A model generated the notes under the pieces. That model saw only the letters and a list, made by a program, of their open reading frames with translations. It made no database searches and was not told the origin of the DNA. Made by a program: the position numbers and the translations under genes. Below, one piece after another: positions 43,664 to 55,260 of a stretch of DNA of 64,000 nucleotides; position 1 is the stretch's first letter, and each line of letters begins with the position of its first letter. This DNA is from Ipomoea triloba (taxonomy: Eukaryota > Streptophyta > Magnoliopsida > Solanales > Convolvulaceae), in contig NC_044916.1 of assembly GCF_003576645.1 (NCBI RefSeq), positions 14,210,548 to 14,274,547 of the forward strand, in the 5' to 3' direction.

Positions 43664-44345
43664 CTACAAATTATATAAATTATTATTCATGGTAATTGGC
43701 TTTAAACAGGTCACCATCATAATAGTGCAAAATTCCTTGTCAATATAATGGATTTCAAACATATAGGGCTAAGAATTTTTGAAATTTTTGCCATAGTTTC
43801 CCCTATATTTTGGACAATTCTATCATAAGAATATCAACAATATCATTCCATTATCACACACATGCATAAAATCATCATAAGATATATCAATTTGATAGTC
43901 AAATAAGAAGTCAACTACAAAAGTCAAGAATTTCAAAAAGTCAACTTCATCTTTTTCCCCAAATTCAAAATTAGGGTTTGAAATTGAAATTTTAATTTGG
44001 GCAATGTAGCATGTGAAAAATCAAATTGATGGTGTATAATAGTTGTATAACAAGTTTACTCATCAATTCAAGCATCAATTTCATAATTTCAACAAGAAAT
44101 CTAACAAACCCATTTGTTCATCAATGGTGTTCACACTTGAAGTTCAATAATATATAAGAATCCATCAATGTAACCATCAATAATGAAAGAAAACATTAAA
44201 GGATAGTTCTATGAAGCATTATAACCAATTTAATCATTCAAAATCATTCAAAATCATGCTAGGCAATGTAGAATAAATTTCACATTCAAGCTCTTCCAAA
44301 CTCATGAATATTCAAGGATAAAGAGTTAAAAAGATGAAAAATTAC
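43664..44345 (-). other. Possible leader intron of the ATHILA ORF
   Basis: On the minus strand CATCAAG|GTAATTTTT at 44345 and ATAATTTGTAG|GATG at 43664 could bound a 682-nt AT-rich intron ending one base before the start codon. The exon before it (44346-44480) looks like a leader: CT-rich, no ATG in good context. Inference from sequence alone. Confidence 0.45.
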
Positions 44346-44486
44346 CTTGATGTTGATGTTTTGATCTTCCTTGAAGGTAAAAAGTAAGAAATATGTTCAA
44401 ACCTTGAGTTTGGTTCTTCCTTGTGTGGAGAAGAGAAGAGAAAAATGGTGTTTTAGGGCTAGGGGGCGTGGAGTGGCCGAACAAGG

Positions 44487-44626
44487 GTTTTAAACCCGTA
44501 GGGGGCCTTCCACGCCGGTCACACTCGTGTGACCGTGCGTGGGAGCTCTGTGCCTCGCTCCCACGCATGGCAACACGCGTGTGAGCGAGCGTGGGAGGCT
44601 ACTACCTCGTTCCCACGCACGGCTAC
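44487..44626 (-). promoter_or_regulatory. Internal promoter-like module upstream of the ATHILA ORF
   Basis: On the minus strand a GC-rich palindrome block (44626-44512, with ACACGCGTGT at 44573-44582) is followed by a TATA-like GGGTTTAAAACCC at about 44487-44499. This is the same order as in the Athila LTR. The block continues at 59635-59660 on the far side of the inserted Tekay sequence. Confidence 0.5.
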
Positions 44627-47042
44627 TGTAACACCCCAATTTTCAACTCTTACATTTATTACAAAATCCGCAATAAAACGCTGTGGAAGCTTACATCTTA
44701 TCAGTAGAAAACTGGGTGCTACCGCCACACCTAGTGTTCATTCTGTCACCTCTTTGACAACCTCCACTCTAAGTGCACAAGCTAAACTTACAACATCAAT
44801 ATACAACATCAACATCAAGCTTAATACCTATGGAAATAATTCTTCCAGGGTGTCTATGCTAGGATAGAGTAGACCTCAACTTGTACCTCCATCCTATTCA
44901 GAGCTCATCGGGCTACAAGGGCCCACGCTACACTGCATCTGATAAGGAAAACACATCGAAGTGTAGTTAGCACAACGGCTAAGTAAGGGAATCCGTTGTC
45001 ACTTAAAAGTAGACAAAGGTTTGAAAACACAAATAATTTGGAAGTTCGTAAAGTTTTTACCCATGATTGGAAAACCTACCTGCAACCAAATGATTCGTAG
45101 ATAGTATAGTAGCGTATATACGTTAAATCATGTAAAGCTTTTCTCAAATAAGAATAATGGCATAACTGCCGCTCAAAATCATTTCCACGTCTTTCAGACG
45201 AATTTGCAAACATTCTCATTTCCAGGAATTCCATCATTTTCACGTTACACGCGTGAATTTTCACAACCATACTTGACATTTTCACAATATCCCATTTCTC
45301 AGACATCACTCGACTAGTTTCTTTGAACTAGTATCACATATCTCATCATAGTCATTGGTTCAACCATTACTTGTGAAAACTCGACTTAGTTTCATTTCAA
45401 AGTATGAGGCCTTATAGGAAATGTTGAATATTCCTTGTCGTTGACCGATTGAACCTGGAACATGGGCTTGCGGTCATTACCCAAGTTCTCTTCTCGGTCC
45501 CTTGGACGATGGTTCATTAGAATGGCCCCTAGTGTGGCCCCGCCTAGGTCCATTAAAATGACACCAACCCGGAGACGACAGAGTCAATACGCTTAAGTGT
45601 GCACACCCCCACAGTCTAGCCATACATGAGTGACGTAGAGACTCGGCGAATAGACTTCGCCCAAGTACGAATACAACCGTACATATTTCAATGACAACCT
45701 TCGGTAATTATAGCCCGAGGTAAAAAGACAACAAGGTCCTCGTAACTCCTTGAAACTAAGGTTTTATTCATTTTAGACATCATTTTCTCATCAATCAAGT
45801 AAGGTACACACTCACTAAAAATGGTATTTGCCTCAAAAATAAGGTTTTGGCAACCTGTTCACCAAAACAGCATACGTTCTTCAACGTAAGTTTTCATAAA
45901 CATTTTTACTTGCCCAAAGGCTTTTCAAGCATAGCTCAAGTACGAGCAAAATTTGGAAGAAAGCACAGCTGAACACGAGCTGGTCACACCTCGGACACTA
46001 ATATATTCTACTAATACTTCATGTGTCCATTCCCAATACTTACTCCTTATCATGGATTTCAATCCATCTTACAATCCAATCATCATCGGTGATCCATAAT
46101 CATGGTTCCACCATTAACTAATAATAGATAGCTGTCCTTTCCACTATCGTCATCAACAACTTCCACTATCATCAACACCATTATAACTTAAGGAAATCAC
46201 ACATCCATAATCGATACTTAGTCACCCATAATCCAACAATTGACCTTAATCACTCTTAAGCATTAATTATTGTCATTAGTAACTACTAACCTTGTAATCC
46301 ATCATCGACAACAAGTCAACAACATTATAACATCATTATCAAGCCATCGAAAGCATTAACACCATTAGATCGTAACTTGAGGTAAAGTCATTACCTAACC
46401 ATAATCCAAAGTCGTTCAACAACTATTTCCTCAAAATTCACCATATACAATCTTTATCTCAATATTTCCATATAACAATTTCCTTAATAAACATCGTAAT
46501 ATCATCACCACTCAAACTTCCTTTAAACCATAGTATATTTACCAAAGAGATATTTTAAATCCTCAAGTAAACATCAACAATCCCCAAATCAAAAGAATCA
46601 CTTCCAAGTTCTTAAAATAATAACCAAAGAGAGAATTCCAACCTCTCCAAATAAATTCTAAAAGAGTAATTCCAATCTTTCAACATAACCACCAAATAGA
46701 GAGTATTGCCCATAACAAAGATCTCACAATAATCACCAAAGATAATCCTTCAAATAATTAGTCCCACCTTGATAATATATTAATTACCATTCCGCCTATT
46801 CATCCAGTCATTAAACCTTAATAACTATTATCAGTCCTTAATCACTATAATTAGAGCTTAATCACCTCCTGAACTCCATTGTTAATCCATCATTAATTAC
46901 TAAGTCCTTAATTAAGCTCTAATTACTATCTATGATCATTACAATCATCAGTAATATCCATCCTAACTTTATCACCATTTCATAACCCATGTATCAACAT
47001 GTTATAACATCATCATCATTCTCATAACCTCTTAGGTTCATT
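44627..47042 (-). mobile_element. Solo Tekay-type LTR, first part
   Basis: Starts TGTAACACCCC and continues past a nested element at 58192-59629, ending GGGGTATTACA. The pair is flanked by a 5-bp duplication GCTAC (44622-44626 and 59630-59634). Total about 3.85 kb, a longer subfamily than 39400-41980. No interior survives. Confidence 0.92.
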
Positions 47043-50000
47043 TGTAACACCCCGGCTCGGCTATACCGTACATCCGGAGTAGTTACCGCCACACCTAGAC
47101 TAAACCCAGCCAAGACCAGACAGAGTTCACTCTAGGTGCACAGGCTAACAAGAAAACTATTTCACATCATCATCATCATTACCCAACATATCTTCATACA
47201 TATATATATAGGTGAGCAAAAGGGGTAGCTACACTAACTACCAGAATATATACAAGAGTTTAATTACAACTTACTAGCCAGCTAAGTTCATCATGGCTAC
47301 AAAAGATACATGTACAAAAAAAAAAGGGTTCCTCCCATAACCTTTCTAATCAGTCATCCTCTTCTAAGGGGCGGTACTCCGGTTCGGAGTACGTCCCCCA
47401 TACAAGATGCCAGTTGCCCGCAACCCAGGTGAGATGATCCAGGAAGTAACTAGGAGTGTACATCATGGACCACTCATCCCAATGTTCCGAAGGAGCGAGA
47501 TTCCACGGACAGGGATAAAAGACAACAAATTCTAAGGGATCACTCCCTTCCAACACCTCTACCGGAAAAGACCCAAACCTAGACCTGGCCCCATCCAGAA
47601 AATTTGGCTGGCTACTGCGAACCGGGATACGAGAGGGTGTAGTTGGGTAAGTCGGAGGAGGACTGTACGGTGGGGAAGGAATAGCAGGAACATAAGCCGG
47701 AGCTGGAGAGTCAGGAGCGAATCCAGGAGCATACGGGTCGACATCAACTAAGTACTGTACATAATCATCATGATCGTAGATAGGGAACTCCAACTCGGAA
47801 GGATCCGAGTCAGGTGGGCTACACGAGCCTACCCTAGACATCTGTTAAGAACACAACGAAGTGTAGTTAGCACGACGGCTAAGTAAGGAAATCCATTTGT
47901 CACTTAAAAGTAGACAAAGGTTTGAAAACATAGATAATCTAAAAGCTTTATAAAGTTTTACCATGATTTGAAAATCTGCCTGTAACGAAACGATTTATAG
48001 ATAGTATAATAGCGTATAAACGTTAAATCATATAAAGCTTTTCTCAAATAAGAATGAAGTCATAACTTGCCACTCAAAATAATTTTCATGCCCTTTTCAG
48101 ACAAGTTTGCAAAATTTCACATTTCCAGGAATTTCATCATTTGCAAATAGAACCGCAGCTCTAATATTTATAATAATCTGAACCGCAGCTCAGAGTAACA
48201 ACAATTTTCATACTGCATATAGAACCGCAGCTCTATAATAATCTGAACCGCAGCTCAGAATAACAATAATTTTCATACTCAAAAATTTTCCACTTAGTTT
48301 CCCCTGAGTAAGCACTTTGAACATTTCTCAATTCTCCTTCTCAAACATTGGGCAGTGGCATTTCCCTGCCTTCCCGTCGGTCTCCTTATCCCAACCTAGG
48401 GCCATGGCACTCCAGCCCTCCCATAGGTCCAACCTTATTCCAACCCCGGGCCGTGGCGTTTAAGCCTTCCCGAAGGTCCCCACCTTATTCCAGAAACTAA
48501 GGGTTTGAAAACATTTTTCTTTTTCTTTCCTGGAATCAAATAGTATTTTCAAAATAATTTATTTCATCCAAATATGGTTGTGACATCCCAAAATTTCGTC
48601 ACTAGTTTTGTTAAAAAAAAAATATTTTTGTCAAAATTGATTTTGACAGTTTCTGTCCAGAAATTACAGTTTTGCGCAGTCCGAAAGATTGAGCCGGTAA
48701 AAATAGTTCCCGAACTCTTTTTCACTTGAAATTTTTATGGTAGAACCCTAACTCATAGTACTTGATGTTCATAAAAAGTTTTGGTCACCTAGGTTCACGA
48801 ATTTACACAGAAAATTCCATTTTTGCCCTTGGCAGTGTGCTGTCCAGCATTTTTCCTTCTCTGGACCAGTTTTGGGAAAAATTCCGAAAACCATACTTAT
48901 ACTACTCCAAAAATTATGAAAGTTTATATGCGGCTTCTACACTTATAGAACTACATGTATAAAAAAAATTGGACCAAAATAATTTACCGATTTTTCCCAG
49001 AAATTCACGGAAGTTACTGACAGAAATCTGTCCTGATTTCCTTTCTCTATTTCCACAAGTATAAGCTTATATAGACATAAATACAACATATACAAGCATA
49101 TCCAAGCTATGAACTTGTATACGAAAATATTCCCAAAGCTCCAAAAACACCATATTTCAACTAAAATCAATTATCCAAATTCAAGTGACTAATTCCAACT
49201 TAAGGGAATTCCTTACCTCACAAGTGTGTAATATCACCGTAAAAGTAGTCTTGAACCTTTATCCCCAAGTTTCACCGAAAAACCCTAGGTAGAATACACC
49301 ACCATAACAACATATTTAAGAAATCTTTACCTACAATCAAGTTCTAGGGAAGAAATCAAGACTTTTTAACCGAATAATATTGAAATCTTACCGAACAAAT
49401 TGGAGAGTTGTGTACAAGCTTGGCTATGGTTTTAATGGAGGAAAATGGTGGAAGTCACCTCTCTTTCTCTCTTTTGAAATTCAGCCAAGGAAGAAGAAGA
49501 AGAAGAACAAATGGAATAAATTGGCTTTGGGTATTCTTCCTTTTGAGGTAAGATGTTTTTATGGGGAAAAAAAAATAGAATAAAATAATGAAGTATTTTC
49601 AAACTTATCAGTTGGGGTCCAAACAGATAAAGTTTCGGTAGAAAATAATCTGGATAGAATAATTCTCGAAACCAAAAATTTATTCCAGACTAACCCTCAA
49701 AATTGGGCTAGGTTCGGTACACCGCGGAATTTTAGCGATGTACGTTCAAAATGAATTTTCGCTGCTATGGGCTGATTTAATTGAATAGGAAGTTCAAGAA
49801 TAATAATATGGTGTCTAATAATTCATTTCCTAGGATAATCGATAATAATATGGTGTCTAATAATTCATTTCCTAGGATAATCGGGTCCGAATACTAGTTC
49901 CCAAAATTTTACGGTTCGTGACCGGCACGAACGATCGCAACTTAATAACAACTATACTTCCTTAAAAAAATTATTTTGAAGCATCGGTCACTTATCTTAT

Positions 50001-50065
50001 GAATGTCATAGCTTAAAGACATATTTTCTGAATCTCAAACTTATCGAAATAGACGAGGGGTTACA
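47043..50065 (-). mobile_element. 3' LTR of the near-complete Tekay element
   Basis: 3023 bp, with edges TGTAACACCCC and GAGGGGTTACA. It matches 55261-58186 closely except for two tandem duplications (near 48150-48290 and 49800-49880) and a block near 49365-49730 that is of a different type. Contains the LTR ORF 47350-47841. Confidence 0.93.
47350..47841 (-). CDS. LTR-encoded ORF of 163 codons (copy in 3' LTR)
   Basis: ATG at 47841 follows TTCTTAACAG on the minus strand. The product starts MSRVGSCSPPDSDPSELEFP, is acidic with a P/Y/A-rich middle (PAPAYVPAIPSPPYSPPPTY) and ends in a W-rich segment. No known domain. The frame is intact in both LTRs of the element, with a handful of substitutions between them, and a shorter relative lies at 31334. 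In a transcript it would sit in the leader, upstream of PBS and gag. Confidence 0.5.
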   Translation of the reverse strand: MSRVGSCSPPDSDPSELEFPIYDHDDYVQYLVDVDPYAPGFAPDSPAPAYVPAIPSPPYSPPPTYPTTPSRIPVRSSQPNFLDGARSRFGSFPVEVLEGSDPLEFVVFYPCPWNLAPSEHWDEWSMMYTPSYFLDHLTWVAGNWHLVWGTYSEPEYRPLEEDD

Positions 50066-50224
50066 GTCTACCCTCCTTAAAAAGAGTTTCGTCCCCGAAA
50101 CTTCCTTCTTACACTGCACGGTCTCAAGTAGATTACTACTTACCTTCGCTTACACATAATAGAATCTTAGTATGCCTAATGTTAGTACACAAATTTATTT
50201 AAGCATATAGCAAGTAAATCGATC
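50066..50224 (-). promoter_or_regulatory. Tekay 3' untranslated end with hairpin and polypurine tract
   Basis: After the pol stop (50225) a short untranslated stretch leads to the hairpin at 50085-50102 (AGTTTCG, GGGA, CGAAACT) and the tract TTAAGGAGGGTAGAC next to the LTR at 50065. Confidence 0.85.
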
Positions 50225-52321
50225 CTACACACCTGAGCCAAATAACTCTGGATAATGTTCCATCATAACGCTTTCCAACTCCCACGTGGCTTCCTCCGGA
50301 CTATGATTCGACCATTGGACTTTGACCATTTTAACTGATTTCCTTCTTGTATCTCAGGTCTTAGAGTCTAAGATTCGAATTGGCCTTTCTTCGTATTCCA
50401 ACGAATCATCCACCTCCAATTCCTCAGGTTCCAATACATGGGATGCATCAGGTACATACCGCTTAAGTTGAGAAACATGAAATACATTATGCACCCGGTC
50501 AAGCTCAGTTGGTAGGGCCAGTCGGTAGGCTAAATTTCCTATCCTTTCCAAGATTTCATAGGGTCCTATATAGCGAGGACTCAACTTTCCTTTCTTTCCA
50601 AATCTCTTGACTCCTTTAGTTGGTGAGATTTTCAATAGCACCTTCTCTCCAACTTGATGTTCGGTGAATTGTCGTTTCAAATCGGCATAGGACTTTTGAC
50701 GATCCTGTGCAATTTTCATCCTTTCTCGAATCACCTTGATTGCCTCTGTAGTCTCTTGTAGGTACTGAGGTCCAAGTATAACAACGTCGCTCTTGTCACT
50801 CCAACATAGAGGACTTCGACATTTTCGCCCATACAACGCTTCATAAGGAGCCATTCCTATACTTGCATGATAGTTGTTGTTATAGGAAAATTCTATTAAA
50901 TCCAACTGCTCATCCCATGAACCTTGGAAATCAAGTACACAACCTCTGAGCATATCTTCCAATGTCTGTATCGTTCGCTCCGTTTGGCCATCAGTGGCAG
51001 GGTGAAAAGCTATACTTAATTTGAGCTGAGGGCCCATCATCATCTGCAACGCTTCCCAGAAACGTGATAGAAATCGTGAATCTCGGTCTGAAACGATATC
51101 TTGCGCTACTCCGTGATATTTAACCACGTGTTTAATATAGGCTCTTGCCAACCTTTCCATGGACCATGTCTTGTTCATTGGAATGAACCTCACTGTCTTA
51201 GTTAGTCGATCGACAATAACCCACACCTGATCGTTTCCAGACTTGGTTCTAGGCAATCCTCCCACGAAATCCATCGAGATTGAGTCCCATTTCCACTGCG
51301 GAATTTCTAATGGCTGCAATAATCCCTTTGGTTTACTTCTTTCTGCCTTGACCTTTTGACAGTTCAAGCATTTAGCCACAAATTCAGCTACATCCTTCTT
51401 CATGCCCGACCACCAGAAATTTTGTTTTAAGTCCTTATACAGTTTATCCCCACCAGGATGAACTGAATAGGGTGTATAATGACCTTCCTTCATTAATTGT
51501 TCCATTATCTCCTTACACCCTTTTGGTATTATCCACCTACCTTGGAATCTTACACTCCCATCTGGGTGTAATTCAAATGGACCATGTTTTCCATCAATCA
51601 TCTTCTCCCTGATGCTCCCTACCCAATTGTCCTCTTCTTGTGCTTGTTTGACTTCCTGGAATAGGGTTGGAGTCACCGACATGTAATAAAATTTTATTTC
51701 CTGTTCCACCTGACCACACATCTGTATCTCCAAATTGAGTCTCTGAAAATCCTCGCATAATTGTTCGGGTAATACCCAAAGAGCATGGTTTGATTTTCGA
51801 CTCAAGGCATCAGCTACCTTGTTTGCTTTGCCCTCCTGGTATTGGATTTCCAAGTCATAATCTTTGATCAATTCCAACCATCTCCTTTGCCTTAGATTAA
51901 GGTCTCGCTGAGTTAAGATGTACTTTAAACTCTTGTGGTCCGTATAAATCTTGCATGAGATTCCATAGAGGTAGTGTCGCCAAATCTTGAGAGCAAATAC
52001 CACGGCTGCCAGTTCTAAGTCATGCGTCGGGTAGTTAGCTTCATGAGTTTTTAATTGGCGAGAAGCATATGCTATTACCCTTCCATTTTGCATCAAAACA
52101 CATCCTAGTCCCTTGTGAGATGCATCCGTGTACAACTCGTAACCTTCCGCTCCAACAGGTAAGGTCAATATTGGAGCAGTCGTCAATCTCGTCTTAAGTT
52201 CTTGGAATGCCTGCTCACATTCTTCACTCCAACTATACTTGGTCGTTTTCTTGAGCAGGTTTGTCAACGGCTTTGCTATCCTTGAGAAGTCCTGAACAAA
52301 TCTTCGGTAATAACCCGCCAA
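50225..52321 (-). pseudogene. Tekay pol: RNase H, integrase and chromodomain
   Basis: Continues the polyprotein after a frameshift. Residues from 52321: RT connection (AGYYRRF), RNase H (ELYTDAS near 60, [17 protein letters not shown] near 172), integrase zinc finger (HPG...[10 protein letters not shown], about 285-320), core D (SMDFVGGLP), D (VSDRDSRF) and E ([12 protein letters not shown]), then [10 protein letters not shown] and a chromodomain beginning [13 protein letters not shown] at 50354-50356 interrupts the chromodomain; the frame then runs another 42 codons (VKVQWSNHSPEEATWELE) to a stop at 50225. Chromodomains of this kind are thought to steer insertion to heterochromatin. Confidence 0.92.
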
Positions 52322-52323
52322 AC

Positions 52324-54780
52324 CTAAAAACTACGGACTTCCGTAACTGATTTGGGTGCTTCCCATTCAAGTACAGCTTGTATCTTAGCTGGGTCCACTG
52401 CTATCCCTTCTTGGGTGATTACGTGTCCAAGAAAAGCAACTTCTCTTTTCCAAAATTCACACTTTGACAATTTCGCAAAAAGTTTCTTTTCCCTTAGTGT
52501 TTGTAACACTGTCCGAAGATGTCCCTTGTGATCCTCCGGTGTCTCAGAGTAGACCAAGATGTCATCTATGAAGGCGACGACGAATTTATCCAAATAGGGA
52601 AGGAAAATTCGGTTCATCAGGTCCATAAAGGTTCCTGGGGCGTTAGTCACTCCGAATGGCATAACCGTGAATTCATAGTGCCCATATCTCGTCCGAAATG
52701 CTGTCTTAGGCACATCCCCCTTCGCGACTCGCACTTGATGATACCCTGACCGTAAGTCAATCTTTGAAAACACTCCCGCTCCTTTCAACTGATCGAATAG
52801 ATCATCGATCCTAGGCAACGGGTACTTGTTCTTTACTGTGACTCGGTTTAGTTCCCTGTAATCGATGCACAGTCTAAGACTCCCATCCTTCTTCTTAACG
52901 AACAGTACCGGTGCACCCCAAGGCGATACGCTTGGTCTGATAAATCCTTTCTCCAGTAATTCCGCCAATTGTGCCTTTAGTTCCTCCATCTCTTTCGGTG
53001 CCATTCGATAAGGCGCTTTTGAGGTAGGTGAGGTTCCTGGTATGAGATCAATGGTGAATTCCAGCTCTCTTTCCGGTGGCATTTCTGTGAGATCGTCGGG
53101 GAACACGTCAGGAAATTGGCGTACAACTGGGATTCGATCGATTTCGAGTTCTTCTGGTTCGGAATCTTGCACCAAACAGAGGTATACTTCACATCCCTGG
53201 TGCATATACTGCTTCAGTTTCTGCGCTGTCAACAACCTGGATTCGTGTTGCTTGTCAATCCCTCGGTAGGATATTCTCCCCCCTTCTGGTCCTCGTAACA
53301 CAATCTTCCGCTCATCACACACTATCCGAGCTTTATACTTATCCAACCAATCCATTCCGAGTACTACATCAATGCCCTCAAGTTCAAAACGAACGAGATT
53401 TCCGGGACAGTTAGTTCCAGCTATTTCTATCGCAATGTTATCATAACCATTTCTACAGGCTACTACTATTCCCGAAGCAGTTTTGACATTTAGATCTAGC
53501 TCAATAGTAGGCCTTAATTTCAGTCTATCAGCAAATGCAGATGATATAAATGAATTGGTAGCTCCTGTATCAAATAACACTATTCCAGGTACTGAGTTTA
53601 TGGGAAATGTACCAGTTACGGCGTCGTTAGCCTGGGCCTGAGTGCTATTGACGACGTAAATTCTGCCTTGGTTTCCCGTGCTACTTTCTCCCATCACTTT
53701 CTTACCTTTGTGGTTGGAACCAGATGCGACGTTTGTTAGTCCTCCCGAATTTGTTGACTGAGAGTTGGCCATTCTGTTTCCTATCTCTGCGGGTCTCTGA
53801 CCAGTATTCCCATTAAATCTTCTCCCTTGGTTCACGTTCTGTAGGAGTTTTTGAGGACTGTCTACCCGACTCTGGCACTCAAAGGACTTGTGCCCAGAAA
53901 GACCGCATGTGAAGCACTTAATCCTCACTCCTTGGCAATTCACTCCTGGATGATTCTTTCCACATCTTGAACAAGTAAAACGGTTTCCTTCGTTAATTCT
54001 TTCCCTTCCTCTTCCTGATATTAGGTTGGAGCCACCTTGGTTCACTCTCTTGTTTCCCAGTGCGGATTTCTGTGACTTGTCATCGGCCTTTCTTTTATTT
54101 CGGCCATAAACTTCTTGTTGATCTAGGTACACCTGGTAATGGTCCGAGGCTCTATCGTACGCCTCCTTCAAGGTAGAGCACATGAATGGCGCAATCGCCC
54201 TCCTTACATCCCAGTCCAATCCTCGAACAAACCTTCGTGCCTTACTTGCTTCATTAGGTACAATCTCCTGAGCGAAACGCATTAGTTCCACGTACTGGTC
54301 ATGATATTCTTCGATTGTTGCTCCCTTCTGTTTTAGCCGTAGAAATTCCTCGCATTTAATCCCTCTAATACGCTCGGTGTAGAACTGTCCCCTCAGTTCC
54401 TCCTTGAATTCTTCCCAACCAAACTCTGGGTCTTGTAGAAGATCAGGTCCTTCTGATGTCCACCAGTTGTCTGCAGCTTTCGTTAAATAATAGACCGCGG
54501 AAGGTACTCGTTGATTTGCAGGGCAATCCACTGCGTTGAGCAGTTTGTCAAACGTCCGGATCCACTCCTCTAAAATAACCGGATCTTTTTCTCCCGCATA
54601 GTGTGGTGGTTGTCGGCTTGCTATCGCCTTCGCATAATCGACTCGTGGTTGTCCTTGGTTCTGGTTCTGGGTTTGCTGAGCCATCATGAACTCAGCCATT
54701 CGCTCCATCGCTTGGGCCATACGATCAATTGCAGAGACGTTCTCGTTGCTACTGGTAGGCATGTTGCGTCTTGGAGGCAT
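52324..54780 (-). CDS. Tekay gag, protease and reverse transcriptase
   Basis: 818 codons from ATG at 54780 (MPPRRN); the frame is open a little upstream but this ATG matches the gag stubs of the other copies. Gag core ([22 protein letters not shown]), two zinc knuckles near residues 270-297 ([13 protein letters not shown] and [14 protein letters not shown]), protease with [10 protein letters not shown] near 402, RT with [33 protein letters not shown] and FIDDILVYS near 737. The frame ends VTEVRSF-stop because one T is missing from a run near 52327. Apart from that the gag-RT part looks functional. Confidence 0.93.
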   Translation of the reverse strand: MPPRRNMPTSSNENVSAIDRMAQAMERMAEFMMAQQTQNQNQGQPRVDYAKAIASRQPPHYAGEKDPVILEEWIRTFDKLLNAVDCPANQRVPSAVYYLTKAADNWWTSEGPDLLQDPEFGWEEFKEELRGQFYTERIRGIKCEEFLRLKQKGATIEEYHDQYVELMRFAQEIVPNEASKARRFVRGLDWDVRRAIAPFMCSTLKEAYDRASDHYQVYLDQQEVYGRNKRKADDKSQKSALGNKRVNQGGSNLISGRGRERINEGNRFTCSRCGKNHPGVNCQGVRIKCFTCGLSGHKSFECQSRVDSPQKLLQNVNQGRRFNGNTGQRPAEIGNRMANSQSTNSGGLTNVASGSNHKGKKVMGESSTGNQGRIYVVNSTQAQANDAVTGTFPINSVPGIVLFDTGATNSFISSAFADRLKLRPTIELDLNVKTASGIVVACRNGYDNIAIEIAGTNCPGNLVRFELEGIDVVLGMDWLDKYKARIVCDERKIVLRGPEGGRISYRGIDKQHESRLLTAQKLKQYMHQGCEVYLCLVQDSEPEELEIDRIPVVRQFPDVFPDDLTEMPPERELEFTIDLIPGTSPTSKAPYRMAPKEMEELKAQLAELLEKGFIRPSVSPWGAPVLFVKKKDGSLRLCIDYRELNRVTVKNKYPLPRIDDLFDQLKGAGVFSKIDLRSGYHQVRVAKGDVPKTAFRTRYGHYEFTVMPFGVTNAPGTFMDLMNRIFLPYLDKFVVAFIDDILVYSETPEDHKGHLRTVLQTLREKKLFAKLSKCEFWKREVAFLGHVITQEGIAVDPAKIQAVLEWEAPKSVTEVRSF

Positions 54781-55260
54781 TTTCACTGGACGATAGATCC
54801 AAATTAGTATCCGAAGTATAAGAGTCCTCAAGGGTTAGCTAGTTAGGCAGTCAGTATAGCACCTACTTAAGTCCTATACAACGTCCCCTAACATTCACTT
54901 TATCATACCCGCTAAGCAGGGGTTTCTACCTCAGCATAGGGATAATTAACGCATTACGCTAGCCAGCTTACTCACAATAATCCCATGCAAGGATTAACAC
55001 ATGCAAGAAATCACAAACATTGATCATATTATTCAACAACCAGAATCGTAAGATTCTGTAGAGTAAAAGTAAAATACCCCCTTTTATGCTGCCGGACTTT
55101 CGTTCCAACTCTGCTCCAAAGCTTATGCTCATGATACCGTAACAACGACTTAGGTTAATCTCTACGAACCTAAGCTGACTTGAAACTTGAACTCAACCTA
55201 GGCTCGGACTTAGGCTTCGATCTAATTCCCGAAGGTACAACCTAGGCTCTGATACCAACT
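54781..55260 (-). promoter_or_regulatory. Tekay leader and primer-binding site
   Basis: 480 bp between the 5' LTR and gag. TGGTATCAGAGC (rc at 55246-55257) pairs with initiator tRNA-Met. No further ORF is evident. Confidence 0.88.
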
